From contig NZ_AP024886.1 of NCBI RefSeq assembly GCF_024346975.1, forward strand, positions 806,001 through 870,000: 64,000 nt of DNA. Reading direction: 5' to 3'. The DNA comes from Vibrio neonatus. GTDB lineage: Bacteria > Pseudomonadota > Gammaproteobacteria > Enterobacterales > Vibrionaceae. The notes under the pieces were generated by a model. That model saw only the letters and a program-made list of their open reading frames with translations. It made no database searches and was not told the origin of the DNA. How positions within the stretch are numbered: position 1 is the stretch's first letter; the number at the start of each line of letters is the position of its first letter. This document shows positions 55,220-63,680 of the stretch, in pieces. Both the position numbers and the translations under genes were made by a program.

Positions 55220-57043
55220 TTAGAACAAATCTGATGCTACGTTGTCAAAATAACTATAAGTACCCGCAGTGCCATTATCACCTACATACATAACAAATGT
55301 AGTTGGAGCCAGTCCATCATCAAATTCTGCTTTCAAATCACCCGGAATCACTTCACCGTTAACAGTTAGTGTGATGTCATCGCCAGACCACGCAATAGTA
55401 ACATCAACCCATGTATCTTGTTCATACTCAGCAACATCTTGCTGAGAAGCATTTTCATCTCTAAATTTCACATCACTAGCTCCAAAAACTATTTCTGTGA
55501 AACGTTTTGATGAGGAAGCACCTTTATCTGTGCCTAAAAATAAATATGATGATTTAACATAGCCATCAGACGGGATATAAACAGATGCTGAAACAGAACC
55601 ACTTTCCGCTGCACCATTTTTAAACTCTTTTGATACTAGAGGTTTCGTACCCTTAATTTCAGGGTCAGAATCTGCAACTAGCGCGCTGTTATCTTCAAGA
55701 TATAGAGATTTTCCATTAGAGTCTGTTGGGTCAACTCTAACTTCAGCAAATGTAGTTGTACCATCAACATTTGTTGCAGTGTAACCGTTCAGACCGTCAA
55801 TTTGAGCACCAATGTCGTATGATTCAAAATCATCTGCAATAACAACTTCTTCAGAACCACCGTCGTCCTCAGAGCCACCATCATCTTCAGAACCACCATC
55901 GTCCTCTGAACCGCCATCATCTGCAGCGCCAGATTGGTTTTGAACTGTTGCTTCATTCGAGTTGCTGTTATAAGGGTCAGCTGACAGGTTGTGGCCATCT
56001 GCATAGCTATCAAAGTTGTCTTCAAATACTAGCTCTTCTGTGTCACCTTCAATGTTGTAAACCTTGAAGTTGTCAGCAAGCAGTTCGAAGTGAGTCGTAT
56101 TGCTGTTGTCGCCCATCTTAATTGCGATAACTTGTACTGCTGCATTTTCCATCGCGTAGTCAAATGGACCGTACGAAGTACCGTTGATGTTGAAAGAGTA
56201 CTGGTTGTTTTCGCCCCACTCTAGTTCAACTTCAAGTTTTTCACCTAGAGTGTAGGTACCAATTGAGTCAGAAAGCTGAGGTTTACCATCAACAACAGTA
56301 TTTGAACGGTAGAATACTTCACCATCATTCAGAACTAACTCACCGTATAAGTTAGAGTTACTAGTACCCGTGCCGTATAAGCTAATGTACGCATTGTTAC
56401 CATTGGTATCTTCAGCTTCAGTAGTGTCTTCATGCTTTTGGTAAGTCAAATCAATGGTAATTTTACCTTGAGCAATTGAATCAACCAATGCACCCGTTGA
56501 GCCATCAGATAATTTCAGACGAAGTTCACCTGTATCGTCAGTCTTAGTATCGATGATCTGAACAACATTGTTAAAGCCAGCATCAGCATTTGCTTTTTCT
56601 ACTGCTGCTTTAATGTCAGCATTATCAATTTGGTTTGTACCTGATAGGTCACCAAAAGCGCCAGTGCTTACAACTAGCGCACCGTCAGTCAAAGTATAAG
56701 AACCATCAACTTCAGTTGAGGTACCATCGTGGTAATAAGTAAATGTAATATCACCATCAGATTCAGTGTACGGAGTTACTGTGATTTTGTACTCACCTGG
56801 AGTTGCATCATCATCGTAATAAGTTTGATTAGTGCCATCAAACACATAAATATTAGGTAGGTCTACAGATTGTGTTGAAGAAGATGTACCTGCTAATTCC
56901 CAGTAAGCTCCAGACAAAGCTGAGCTAGGTGGTGTTACAGTCCCGCCACCTGAAGAGCTTTCTTCAGAACCAACATCGAAATCACAACCGAACAAAAGTC
57001 CGGTAGACAGTGCTACTGCAATCGCTGACTTAGAAACTTTCAT
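55220..57043 (-). CDS. large lipoprotein with paired beta-sandwich-like domains, module 1
   Basis: A 607-residue lipoprotein of unknown function. The signal MKVSKSAIAVALSTGLLFGC puts the modified cysteine at residue 20, followed by DFDVG. Then come a unique domain (about 45-155), a beta-rich domain with TGELRLKLSDG and ELEWGENNQYSFNINGTSYG that resembles concanavalin/LamG-type glycan-binding folds, a linker of four GGSEDD units, and a second such domain (VIADDFESYDIGAQ, VDVTIAWSGDDITLTVNGE). It ends SYFDNVASDLF. It lies 96 bases after a KdgM porin. Glycan binding near the porin is a guess. No lyase catalytic residues are recognised. Confidence 0.75.
   Translation of the reverse strand: MKVSKSAIAVALSTGLLFGCDFDVGSEESSSGGGTVTPPSSALSGAYWELAGTSSSTQSVDLPNIYVFDGTNQTYYDDDATPGEYKITVTPYTESDGDITFTYYHDGTSTEVDGSYTLTDGALVVSTGAFGDLSGTNQIDNADIKAAVEKANADAGFNNVVQIIDTKTDDTGELRLKLSDGSTGALVDSIAQGKITIDLTYQKHEDTTEAEDTNGNNAYISLYGTGTSNSNLYGELVLNDGEVFYRSNTVVDGKPQLSDSIGTYTLGEKLEVELEWGENNQYSFNINGTSYGPFDYAMENAAVQVIAIKMGDNSNTTHFELLADNFKVYNIEGDTEELVFEDNFDSYADGHNLSADPYNSNSNEATVQNQSGAADDGGSEDDGGSEDDGGSEDDGGSEEVVIADDFESYDIGAQIDGLNGYTATNVDGTTTFAEVRVDPTDSNGKSLYLEDNSALVADSDPEIKGTKPLVSKEFKNGAAESGSVSASVYIPSDGYVKSSYLFLGTDKGASSSKRFTEIVFGASDVKFRDENASQQDVAEYEQDTWVDVTIAWSGDDITLTVNGEVIPGDLKAEFDDGLAPTTFVMYVGDNGTAGTYSYFDNVASDLF
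55848..55923 (-). repeat. 18-bp in-frame tandem repeat coding GGSEDD
   Basis: Four near-identical 18-bp units encode the acidic, flexible linker between two domains of the lipoprotein. Slippage would change linker length by six residues without breaking the frame. Confidence 0.8.
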
Positions 57044-57078
57044 ATTATCTCTCTTTATATTTCACTGTTTGTTATGTA

Positions 57079-57112
57079 GGTGAGCGTCATCTATTTTTTA
57101 TGAGCACTCACC
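57079..57112 (-). terminator. hairpin between kdgM and the lipoprotein gene, module 1
   Basis: GGTGAG / CTCACC with inner pairing (ATGA / TCAT) around an AT loop lies in the 96-base gap. There is no T tract after it. It probably lowers or stabilises parts of the transcript rather than ending it. Module 2 has a hairpin at the same place. Confidence 0.5.
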
Positions 57113-57139
57113 CCATTTTGGATGTTATTTTATTTATTT

Positions 57140-57901
57140 TTAGAAGTCGTATTTCAGGCCTAGACGAGTTCTTGCCTGACGGTCACCAGAAGTTGAACCG
57201 TAGTCAACTGTCCAGAATTCTGCGTAAGGAGTAAAGTTGCCCACTTTGTAACCAACGATTAGACCGAAATCCCATTCCCAATCTTCATTGTTTGCTAGAC
57301 GCTCGTTGTCATGGCTCTTGGTGTAGTTACCTTCATAGCTCAAACGTAGGTTTTTCAAGCTGTCTACTGGAATCTTGTAAGAGCCAGTAAGTGTGATTTT
57401 ACTTTTCTGAGTTGTTTTACCAGAAACGTCAGTTGAACCGCCGCCTGCAAGAGAAATAGTTTGGCCGTCGTTTGTGTACTCACGGAACTCATGACGGTAA
57501 CGAAGTGCAGTTGTTAGGCCGAAGTCAGCTTTGTAACCAACGCGGAACTGAGGTTTATAAGTTGTTCTGCCGTTACCAAATGTAATTGGCATACCAGGTT
57601 GTAGGTACCATTGTTTAGTCAATGCATAGCGAACACCCCAATCAAATTCTGAATCGCCACGCTCTACGTGACTCCAAAATGCTTGATGACCATTCTCATC
57701 TGCTTCACTTTGGAACTTTTGCTCAACACTAAAGTACAATTTCGTCTTATCTGCTACATTCACAGACTCACCAATTTTGATTCGGTGTGCGAAATCTTCG
57801 TCTTTATGTTTGTATTCGCCACGGTAGTTCAGTGATCCTGCACTTACCGCACCAGTGAACAGTGTTGCTACTACAACTAAAGCAATTTTATTTTTATTCA
57901 T
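57140..57901 (-). CDS. kdgM: KdgM-family oligouronate porin, module 1
   Basis: Outer-membrane beta-barrel of 253 residues. A signal peptide (MNKNKIALVVVATLFTGAVSA) is followed by alternating strands including SLNYRGEYKHKDEDFAHRIK, RGDSEFDWGVRY, QPGMPITFGNGRTTYKPQFR and RYRHEFREY, ending in the terminal phenylalanine (RLGLKYDF) used by the barrel assembly machinery. KdgM porins admit acidic oligosaccharides; in alginate loci of Vibrio they admit oligoalginate. An ATGTATGACAA site lies 41 bases upstream. It is first in a two-gene unit with the 607-residue lipoprotein. Confidence 0.92.
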   Translation of the reverse strand: MNKNKIALVVVATLFTGAVSAGSLNYRGEYKHKDEDFAHRIKIGESVNVADKTKLYFSVEQKFQSEADENGHQAFWSHVERGDSEFDWGVRYALTKQWYLQPGMPITFGNGRTTYKPQFRVGYKADFGLTTALRYRHEFREYTNDGQTISLAGGGSTDVSGKTTQKSKITLTGSYKIPVDSLKNLRLSYEGNYTKSHDNERLANNEDWEWDFGLIVGYKVGNFTPYAEFWTVDYGSTSGDRQARTRLGLKYDF

Positions 57902-57941
57902 GATGAGATTTACCTTTTTTTATCCATCGACATTTGAATTA

Positions 57942-57952
57942 ATGTATGACAA
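57942..57952 (-). promoter_or_regulatory. operator candidate before kdgM of module 1
   Basis: ATGTATGACAA keeps the GTnnnAC core of the sites before the symporters. It lies 41 bases before the start codon, as in module 2. Confidence 0.5.
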
Positions 57953-58711
57953 TTAGTTTAGTGGAAGCCTCAGAGGCAAACTGTGATGTGAGTACAAAAA
58001 GTTAATTAGGCGCAATGTGCATACCAGAAGCGGGAGTCAGATCGCACATTTACCATGGAATTTAGGTAGTCAACTTGCTTGTTTTATGAATTTTTGCTTA
58101 AATTTTCGGTTTTTATTTTTTTAGGTGCTGATTTTCACCGTTCATAGTTGTCTTATTAAAGACGGGGCTGGTACAAGGTCTCACTGGATCGTTTAATTAT
58201 TATGCGGTTATTAAGGTGGTGTAGATTTAAGAAAAAGAATACTGAGATACCAAACCACGCAGCACACCTCAAAAAAGTTCACATACAGAGCCCCTATTAT
58301 AATGTGAACTACCTGATACGAACCTATTGACACTCCCCTATCCTCGTTTCCAACCAAGCATTTTCAATTACTCATTACATTCTTACGAGCAAAGATCTGT
58401 TCATATTGGATTGGTACTACAGCTATTAGTATTTCTTCGTAGAATGGCAAATATATAGATAGTGCTTAAAAGATTTTTTAAGGACACACACCGATTCTTA
58501 GATCGTTATAATAAGTGTTAGAACCTTAGTAGTACTATTTCCTCATACTCAACGTCTTCTATATAGCCTCAAGATAGCGAGTCAGATTCAATTCCGTATC
58601 ATCTGAATTTTTGGGGACACACACTCAATAGCAGTAACAAAAGGATATAAACCTAAACGGACTGAACTACTATCCGAAATTAGATAAAGGCAATTTGGAG
58701 GGATAAGTTGA
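57953..58711. other. intergenic with GGACACACAC motifs
   Basis: No gene seen. Two copies of the repeat-family core (TTTTTTAAGGACACACACCGA near 58480 and GGGGACACACACTCAA near 58614) occur here, as at 51.3-51.9 kb. The last 60 bases border the decayed IS481 transposase. Confidence 0.5.
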
Positions 58712-59314
58712 GATGAAGAACAAGTTGCAACCCTTGAACGTAAGAAGCGTGATGATGAAGCTTGTGGTAAGATAGAAACTGCATACCCTGGTTATCTAGG
58801 TTCTCAAGACACTTTCTATGTCGGGAACTTGAAATGTGTTGGTCGCATTTATCAACATACCTTCGTTGATACCTACATCAAAGTCGCTTTCGCTGGGTTG
58901 TACACAACCAAAACACACATTACGGCTTCAGACATGTTGAATGACAAAGTTCTACCGTTCTTTGAGGCTAAAGAACTACCAATGCTTCGAATCTTAACTG
59001 ATCGTGGGACGGAATACTGTGGACGTGTCGACCGGCATGACTACCAACTCTATCTTGCAATTAATGATATCGACCACACCAAAACTAAAGCTATGTCACC
59101 ACAAACTAATGGCATCTGTGAGCGCTTCCACAAGACCATATTGAATGAGTTTTATCAAGTGACTTTTAGAAAGAAACTGTATAGCGCAATGGACGAATTA
59201 AAGTAAGATCTGGACGAATGGATGGACTACTACAACAATCAACGTACTCATCAAGGAAAAATGTGCTGTGACAGAACACCGATAGATACATTAGAGGATG
59301 GGAAAACCATCTGA
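58712..59314 (+). pseudogene. decayed IS481-family transposase
   Basis: Translation gives VATLERKKRDDEACGKIETA, then GSQDTFYVGNLKCVGRIYQH, the rve core with LTDRGTEYCG, SPQTNGICERFHKTILNEFY and the ending DYYNNQRTHQGKMCC, all typical of IS481 transposases. The N-terminal helix-turn-helix part is missing (a stop directly precedes the frame) and a TAA at 59204-59206 interrupts the frame before DLDEWMDYYN. It is a relic and cannot make a working enzyme. Confidence 0.85.
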
Positions 59315-59434
59315 CAGGCACCAAGTAAAAAGTGGGTAACTGTCAGATCAGGTCTAAATTAGTACAATTTAGCCCTGAACCTAGACTCTTCAGGATCATT
59401 TAGGTTCGTATGAATCCAAGCTAGTAAAAAACAC

Positions 59435-59944
59435 CAGTTATGATTTAACTCTATAAATAACACACAGTCTCATGGACCTATGCTCAACTTAAAATGGCTG
59501 TAGATCGATTACAGTAGTTCAGAGCGTGTATGCCTTCCAGTATACAAAAGATGTGGCTTTCCTCTAATTGGGTCACTTTTATATAGCCTTGGACAGTCAA
59601 TATCCAATCCACATCCATATCCATTTAGGTTCGGGTGCAATCACTGGCATAACTTCAATACACTCTTAACTACCCAGAAGATATCAGCGAAACGATCTAC
59701 ATAATCAATGCTATTGAATCTCTCAATAGAGAATACATAAAGCACCAAAAAAGAGGAAGATCTTCCCGAACGATGGGAGCCTAGCAAAAATGGTACATCT
59801 AGTGATAAAAAATGCCAGCAAGAATTTGACGATGCCTATTCAAAACAGGCATCAGGTTATGAGTTGGTTTGTTATCGAGTTCGAAGTACATCTCAAAAAG
59901 CACATTAGCTAAATGGCAATTACACAGAATCTATTGCAACCTCG
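59435..59944 (+). pseudogene. decayed IS256-family transposase, C-terminal half
   Basis: The DNA follows the C-terminal half of the transposase at 44982-46193 base by base, with many substitutions and small indels (for example the block coding AIESLN and the final GAGTTCGA...AAGCACATTA). The right terminal repeat GGCAATTACACAGAATCT survives and ends at 59944. No left end is found. It is an old copy of a relative of the intact IS256. Confidence 0.82.
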
Positions 59945-59979
59945 TTAAAGCCTCAGTTTGGTACCCTTATACTAGATCA

Positions 59980-60007
59980 AAGGTCTAGCCATCAGGCTAG
60001 ACCTTTA
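59980..60007 (-). terminator. hairpin after kdgM-lipoprotein module 2
   Basis: AAAGGTCTAGCC and GGCTAGACCTTT form a perfect 12-bp stem with a 4-nt loop, about 60 bases after the stop. There is no long T tract on either side, so strength is uncertain. Confidence 0.65.
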
Positions 60008-60065
60008 CAAGGAATCTAAGACTATCTAATAGACCAGACTTTTTTATTGACTATATCGTTAATAT

Positions 60066-61523
60066 CTAAAACAAGTCGGACTTCAAGTTGTCAAAGTATG
60101 CAGTATTTGCATTGCCAGACTTATCACCAGTGTATAGCGTTAACTGTGTTGGAATATTTGCTGCACCTAGACCTGTAGTTGACTGTTTGATGCCTGACTT
60201 CACAACCTTACCGTTCAACGATACTGAGAATGTACCATCCTGAGTCCAAGATAGATTTACTGTGTACCATGTATCAGGAGTAATATCAGCGATTTTAATA
60301 TCGGTATCGCCTGCTTCATATTCAAGCTTTTTGTTAGTTTGTTTAAGCTCAAAATATCTATCTGCATTGTCTTTACCTACACCAACATTGATGTATGTAG
60401 ATTTAACATTTGCTGAAGAAAAGTAAGCATCAATAGAGACAGAACCACTTGGGGCTGCAGCTTTAAACTCTCGAGTAGCAAACGGTTTAGTAGTAGTACT
60501 TTCATCTTTTAACATCAACGAATTAATACCACCATTCGCAACAACTTTACTAACTTCAGCGGTTGTTGTTCCGCTAGCATCTGCAACAATATTATTTGTT
60601 TTCCAAGCAGTAGATGCTTTGCTAATTAGTGTGCCTACTGTATAGCTTTCGAAGTCATCAGTAAGTGTAGCTGTAGTAGAACCAGCATTCGCTCCATCTG
60701 TAGCGCCTGTATCAGTATTACCTTCACCGATTACAACAGCTTCATTTGTATGATCATTGTAAGGATTACTAGTTAAACTATCTCCGACTAAATGACTTTC
60801 AAAATTATCTTCAAAAACCGTCTCTTCGCCAAGACTATCAATGCCAATCACTTTTACATTATCAATCAACAATTTATAAGGCGTCGTATTAGAAGTATCA
60901 CCTAGCTTGAATGAAACAACCTGAACAGGTTTGGTAACAGGACTATTTATAGCAGCCCCAACCTGAGTACCATCAATTGAAACAAAATATTGACCGTCAC
61001 CCCACTCAAGCGCAACTTCATGTTTTTTATTAACATCAAAGTGCCCGATGGCATTTGACATTTCTAGTTTACCGTTGTCATCTTTGTTATCAGTACGAAG
61101 TTGAACATCGCCCTTTTCGTTAAGAATTAATTCACCAACCAAAAAGTCGTTACTAGTTCCGCCAGCACTATAGAGAGAAATATATGCATAGTTACCTTTA
61201 CCGTCGTCAGGTGCATTTTCTTCTACCGCATAAGTTAAATCTACAGTTACTTTACCTTTTGCAACTTCTTTAACAGACGCCTGCATTGCATTTTCAGAAA
61301 GTTTAAGGCGAAGCTCACCTTTTGCACTTGTCGATGTATCCGTAATTTGAGCCAGTTTATTAGAAACTGAACTACCAGTATCAGGAACTACAACACTACC
61401 CGCATTTCCTGTACTACCGTTACCTGCAGCAGGAGTGCTGCTTTGTGGGCCAACATCGAAATCACAACCAAATAACAATACACTTGATACCGCTACAGCG
61501 ATAACTGATTTAGAAATTTTCAT
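60066..61523 (-). CDS. large lipoprotein with paired beta-sandwich-like domains, module 2
   Basis: A 485-residue paralogue of the 607-residue lipoprotein. The signal MKISKSVIAVAVSSVLLFGC and the following DFDVGP match almost exactly. It lacks the first extra domain and the GGSEDD linker, which is replaced by a Gly/Ala/Thr stretch. It keeps both beta-rich domains (KGELRLKLSENA, EVALEWGDGQYFVSIDGTQV; LTDDFESYTVGT, TVNLSWTQDGTFSVSLNGKV) and the ending AYFDNLKSDLF. Function unknown, probably sugar-chain binding. It follows the module 2 porin by 80 bases. Confidence 0.75.
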   Translation of the reverse strand: MKISKSVIAVAVSSVLLFGCDFDVGPQSSTPAAGNGSTGNAGSVVVPDTGSSVSNKLAQITDTSTSAKGELRLKLSENAMQASVKEVAKGKVTVDLTYAVEENAPDDGKGNYAYISLYSAGGTSNDFLVGELILNEKGDVQLRTDNKDDNGKLEMSNAIGHFDVNKKHEVALEWGDGQYFVSIDGTQVGAAINSPVTKPVQVVSFKLGDTSNTTPYKLLIDNVKVIGIDSLGEETVFEDNFESHLVGDSLTSNPYNDHTNEAVVIGEGNTDTGATDGANAGSTTATLTDDFESYTVGTLISKASTAWKTNNIVADASGTTTAEVSKVVANGGINSLMLKDESTTTKPFATREFKAAAPSGSVSIDAYFSSANVKSTYINVGVGKDNADRYFELKQTNKKLEYEAGDTDIKIADITPDTWYTVNLSWTQDGTFSVSLNGKVVKSGIKQSTTGLGAANIPTQLTLYTGDKSGNANTAYFDNLKSDLF

Positions 61524-61554
61524 AGTATCTCTCTTATATTCTGTTAGCTACGTG

Positions 61555-61582
61555 CTGAAGGAGCAGAGCCCCGCTCCTTCAG
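61555..61582 (-). terminator. hairpin between kdgM and the lipoprotein gene, module 2
   Basis: CTGAAGGAGC and GCTCCTTCAG form a perfect 10-bp stem with an 8-nt loop, 21 bases after the porin stop. There is no T tract. Its place matches the hairpin of module 1, though the sequences differ. Confidence 0.65.
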
Positions 61583-61603
61583 TAGATATAATTCATATTT
61601 ACG

Positions 61604-62359
61604 TTAGAACTTGTATTTCAAACCAAGGCGAGTTCTTAGCTGACGAGTATCAGTTTTAGTACCTGTTTTACCCTTCACATCCCAAAGTTCGATGTATGGT
61701 TGGAAGTTTTCAACTTGGTAGCCAATGATCACACCAGCATCCCAACCCCAGTTTTTACCGTTTTCAATACGGATGTTGTCGTAGTTGTGGTTGTAGTTAG
61801 CTTCATAGCTCAATTTCAAGTTTTTCAAACTTTTTTGAGGCAACTTGTATGAACCCGTTAAAGTAATTTTACCTTGTTGTATTGTTTTGCCTGCACGTTC
61901 GATTTTTTGACCATCAACGTCAGTTGTTGTGCCTGCTTCGCTTGTATATGTTTGGAATTCGTGACGGTAACGAATAGCTGTAGTCAAACCAAAGTCAGCT
62001 TTGTAACCAACACGGAATTGAGGTTTATACGTTGTTTTCTCTGTTGAGAACGTAATTGGCATACCTGGTTGTACGTACCAGTTTTTATTAAGTTTGTATT
62101 GCACACCCCAATCGAACTCTGAATCGCCGCGTTCTACTTCGTTCCAGAAATCTGATTTGTCATTACTATTCCATTTTTGTTCAACACTAAAGTAGACCTT
62201 AGCTTGGTCTGAAGCTTTTACTGAAGACCCGAGTTTGATGCGATGTTGGTATTCATCTGAGTTGTGTTTGTATTCTGCGCGATAATCAATTTGGCCTGCA
62301 CATGCAGAGCCAGCAAAAATAGTAGCTACAACAGCTAGAGCAATTTTAGATTTAGTCAT
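61604..62359 (-). CDS. kdgM: KdgM-family oligouronate porin, module 2
   Basis: Outer-membrane porin of 251 residues, paralogous to the module 1 porin: signal MTKSKIALAVVATIFAGSACA, then QIDYRAEYKHNSDEYQHRIK, ERGDSEFDWGVQYKL, QPGMPITFSTEKTTYKPQFR and RYRHEFQTY, ending RLGLKYKF with the terminal phenylalanine. It would let oligoalginate enter the periplasm. An ATGTATGACAA site lies 41 bases upstream, the same distance as in module 1. Confidence 0.92.
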   Translation of the reverse strand: MTKSKIALAVVATIFAGSACAGQIDYRAEYKHNSDEYQHRIKLGSSVKASDQAKVYFSVEQKWNSNDKSDFWNEVERGDSEFDWGVQYKLNKNWYVQPGMPITFSTEKTTYKPQFRVGYKADFGLTTAIRYRHEFQTYTSEAGTTTDVDGQKIERAGKTIQQGKITLTGSYKLPQKSLKNLKLSYEANYNHNYDNIRIENGKNWGWDAGVIIGYQVENFQPYIELWDVKGKTGTKTDTRQLRTRLGLKYKF

Positions 62360-62399
62360 GAAGAATTTACCTTTATATCCGTTTGGGTATTGAACTTAA

Positions 62400-62410
62400 T
62401 GTATGACAAA
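62400..62410 (-). promoter_or_regulatory. operator candidate before kdgM of module 2
   Basis: ATGTATGACAA, identical to the site before the module 1 porin and at the same distance (41 bases) from the start codon. Confidence 0.5.
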
Positions 62411-63680
62411 TAGATTACGGTAACACTTAGTTACAAACTGTGACGGATGTAGGATTTTTTACTTTGATAATTAAGTCCACGGAACTTGGTGGAGAATTTG
62501 TACTCACCCTTTAAATTTACTGAAAAGCAACAAATAAAAGAATTAAATGCCACGAAAACACCAAATAGCGACACAAAATCCGCTCATAGACGCCAATTTA
62601 AGTGCATAATAAAAATATGCCAGATATTTCATATTGGCGATACAGGTCACACTTTTTGATTTCACTGGATAAAAAACATATCTAACCAGCATTTAATTTG
62701 TAATAAAGCATTACAAAAACACCAGTGGCATTATGAAATTACACGCATAAATAATACTATTATTGATCATTAAACAGACTGATAACTCTGTTAAATACTA
62801 CTTAATGACAAGGATACCCTTTCCTTTCTTATCTATATTGGTTAGACATTTGATCTGAGATCCACTTTCTTCAAGGAAGAAATACACATCATTCTCAAGA
62901 TGGAAAAGACAACAGGAAATATGAAGACTAAGGCTTAAGCGTTTCACTGTTTACGAGACGAGGCATGCATAACGCAAGGCGATAAATAGAAGGGAGAGTT
63001 CTCTACTTTCTTGTTGATAAAACTGCAATCAAAGCATTGGGCATCGGAGAATGAATTTACACAAAACAGCATGACAAAACCCAGAGTAGATCTATTCATT
63101 AGTTTACTGCAAAAAATATAACGCTTCTTATCTATAGGTGAATATTCAAGTTCAGTGCCATTGCTCTTAAAAAGGGGATTTAGGTCAGAAAACCAATAAT
63201 GATAAAACCATCATATCAACCTAATTTAATGCACATTATTGCTTAAGATTGAAATTCTATAAGGTTTAAAGAATGGTTTGTGACTTCATTGCAAGGGAAG
63301 TTCAATTAGACATTGCGGTAACATATAAAACCTTAAAAGGTTATCCCCTCTATATACTCTACCGAGATCAGTGAATCTATTTCTGATTCTATACTTTTAT
63401 AATTTCACCATTTTGTATTACTAATAAGTGTAAATACTTTAGATATGCAGCGAATAAAAACGGCTTTGAGTTTAAAATCAATGAGCTAAAAAATACCTAC
63501 CGTTAACTACATTTAATCACAACTCATTAAAAACAATAACTTACAAGCACCCTCATAATATGACATTAATTTTCAACAGCCTAAATTTGAGTCGAGTCAC
63601 AAAGCTGAGCACCTCAACTTTCATATGTATGACAATATGATTAGAATATTTATAAGTTTTTAGAATTAAGGTATATCAAT
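62411..63680. other. long intergenic region before the PL7 lyase
   Basis: About 1270 AT-rich bases with no recognised gene. It contains TTGTAAT-AAAGC-ATTACAA (62698-62716), a palindrome built from the same half-sites as the island's operators, and TTGTATTACTA at 63413-63423, which could serve the lyase gene. Confidence 0.5.
63413..63423 (+). promoter_or_regulatory. operator candidate upstream of the PL7 lyase
   Basis: TTGTATTACTA differs by one base from TTGTATTACAA. It lies 258 bases before the lyase start, farther than the other sites, so confidence is low. Confidence 0.35.

Noticed and set aside
55848..55923. Direct repeats that could look like a small CRISPR array
   Set aside because: The units are contiguous 18-mers in frame within a lipoprotein gene, with no spacers and no cas genes.
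59309..59370. GACAGGCACC next to the IS481 relic as part of the 51-kb repeat family
   Set aside because: The flanking sequence does not follow the repeat unit, and the match may simply be the end of the IS481 element.
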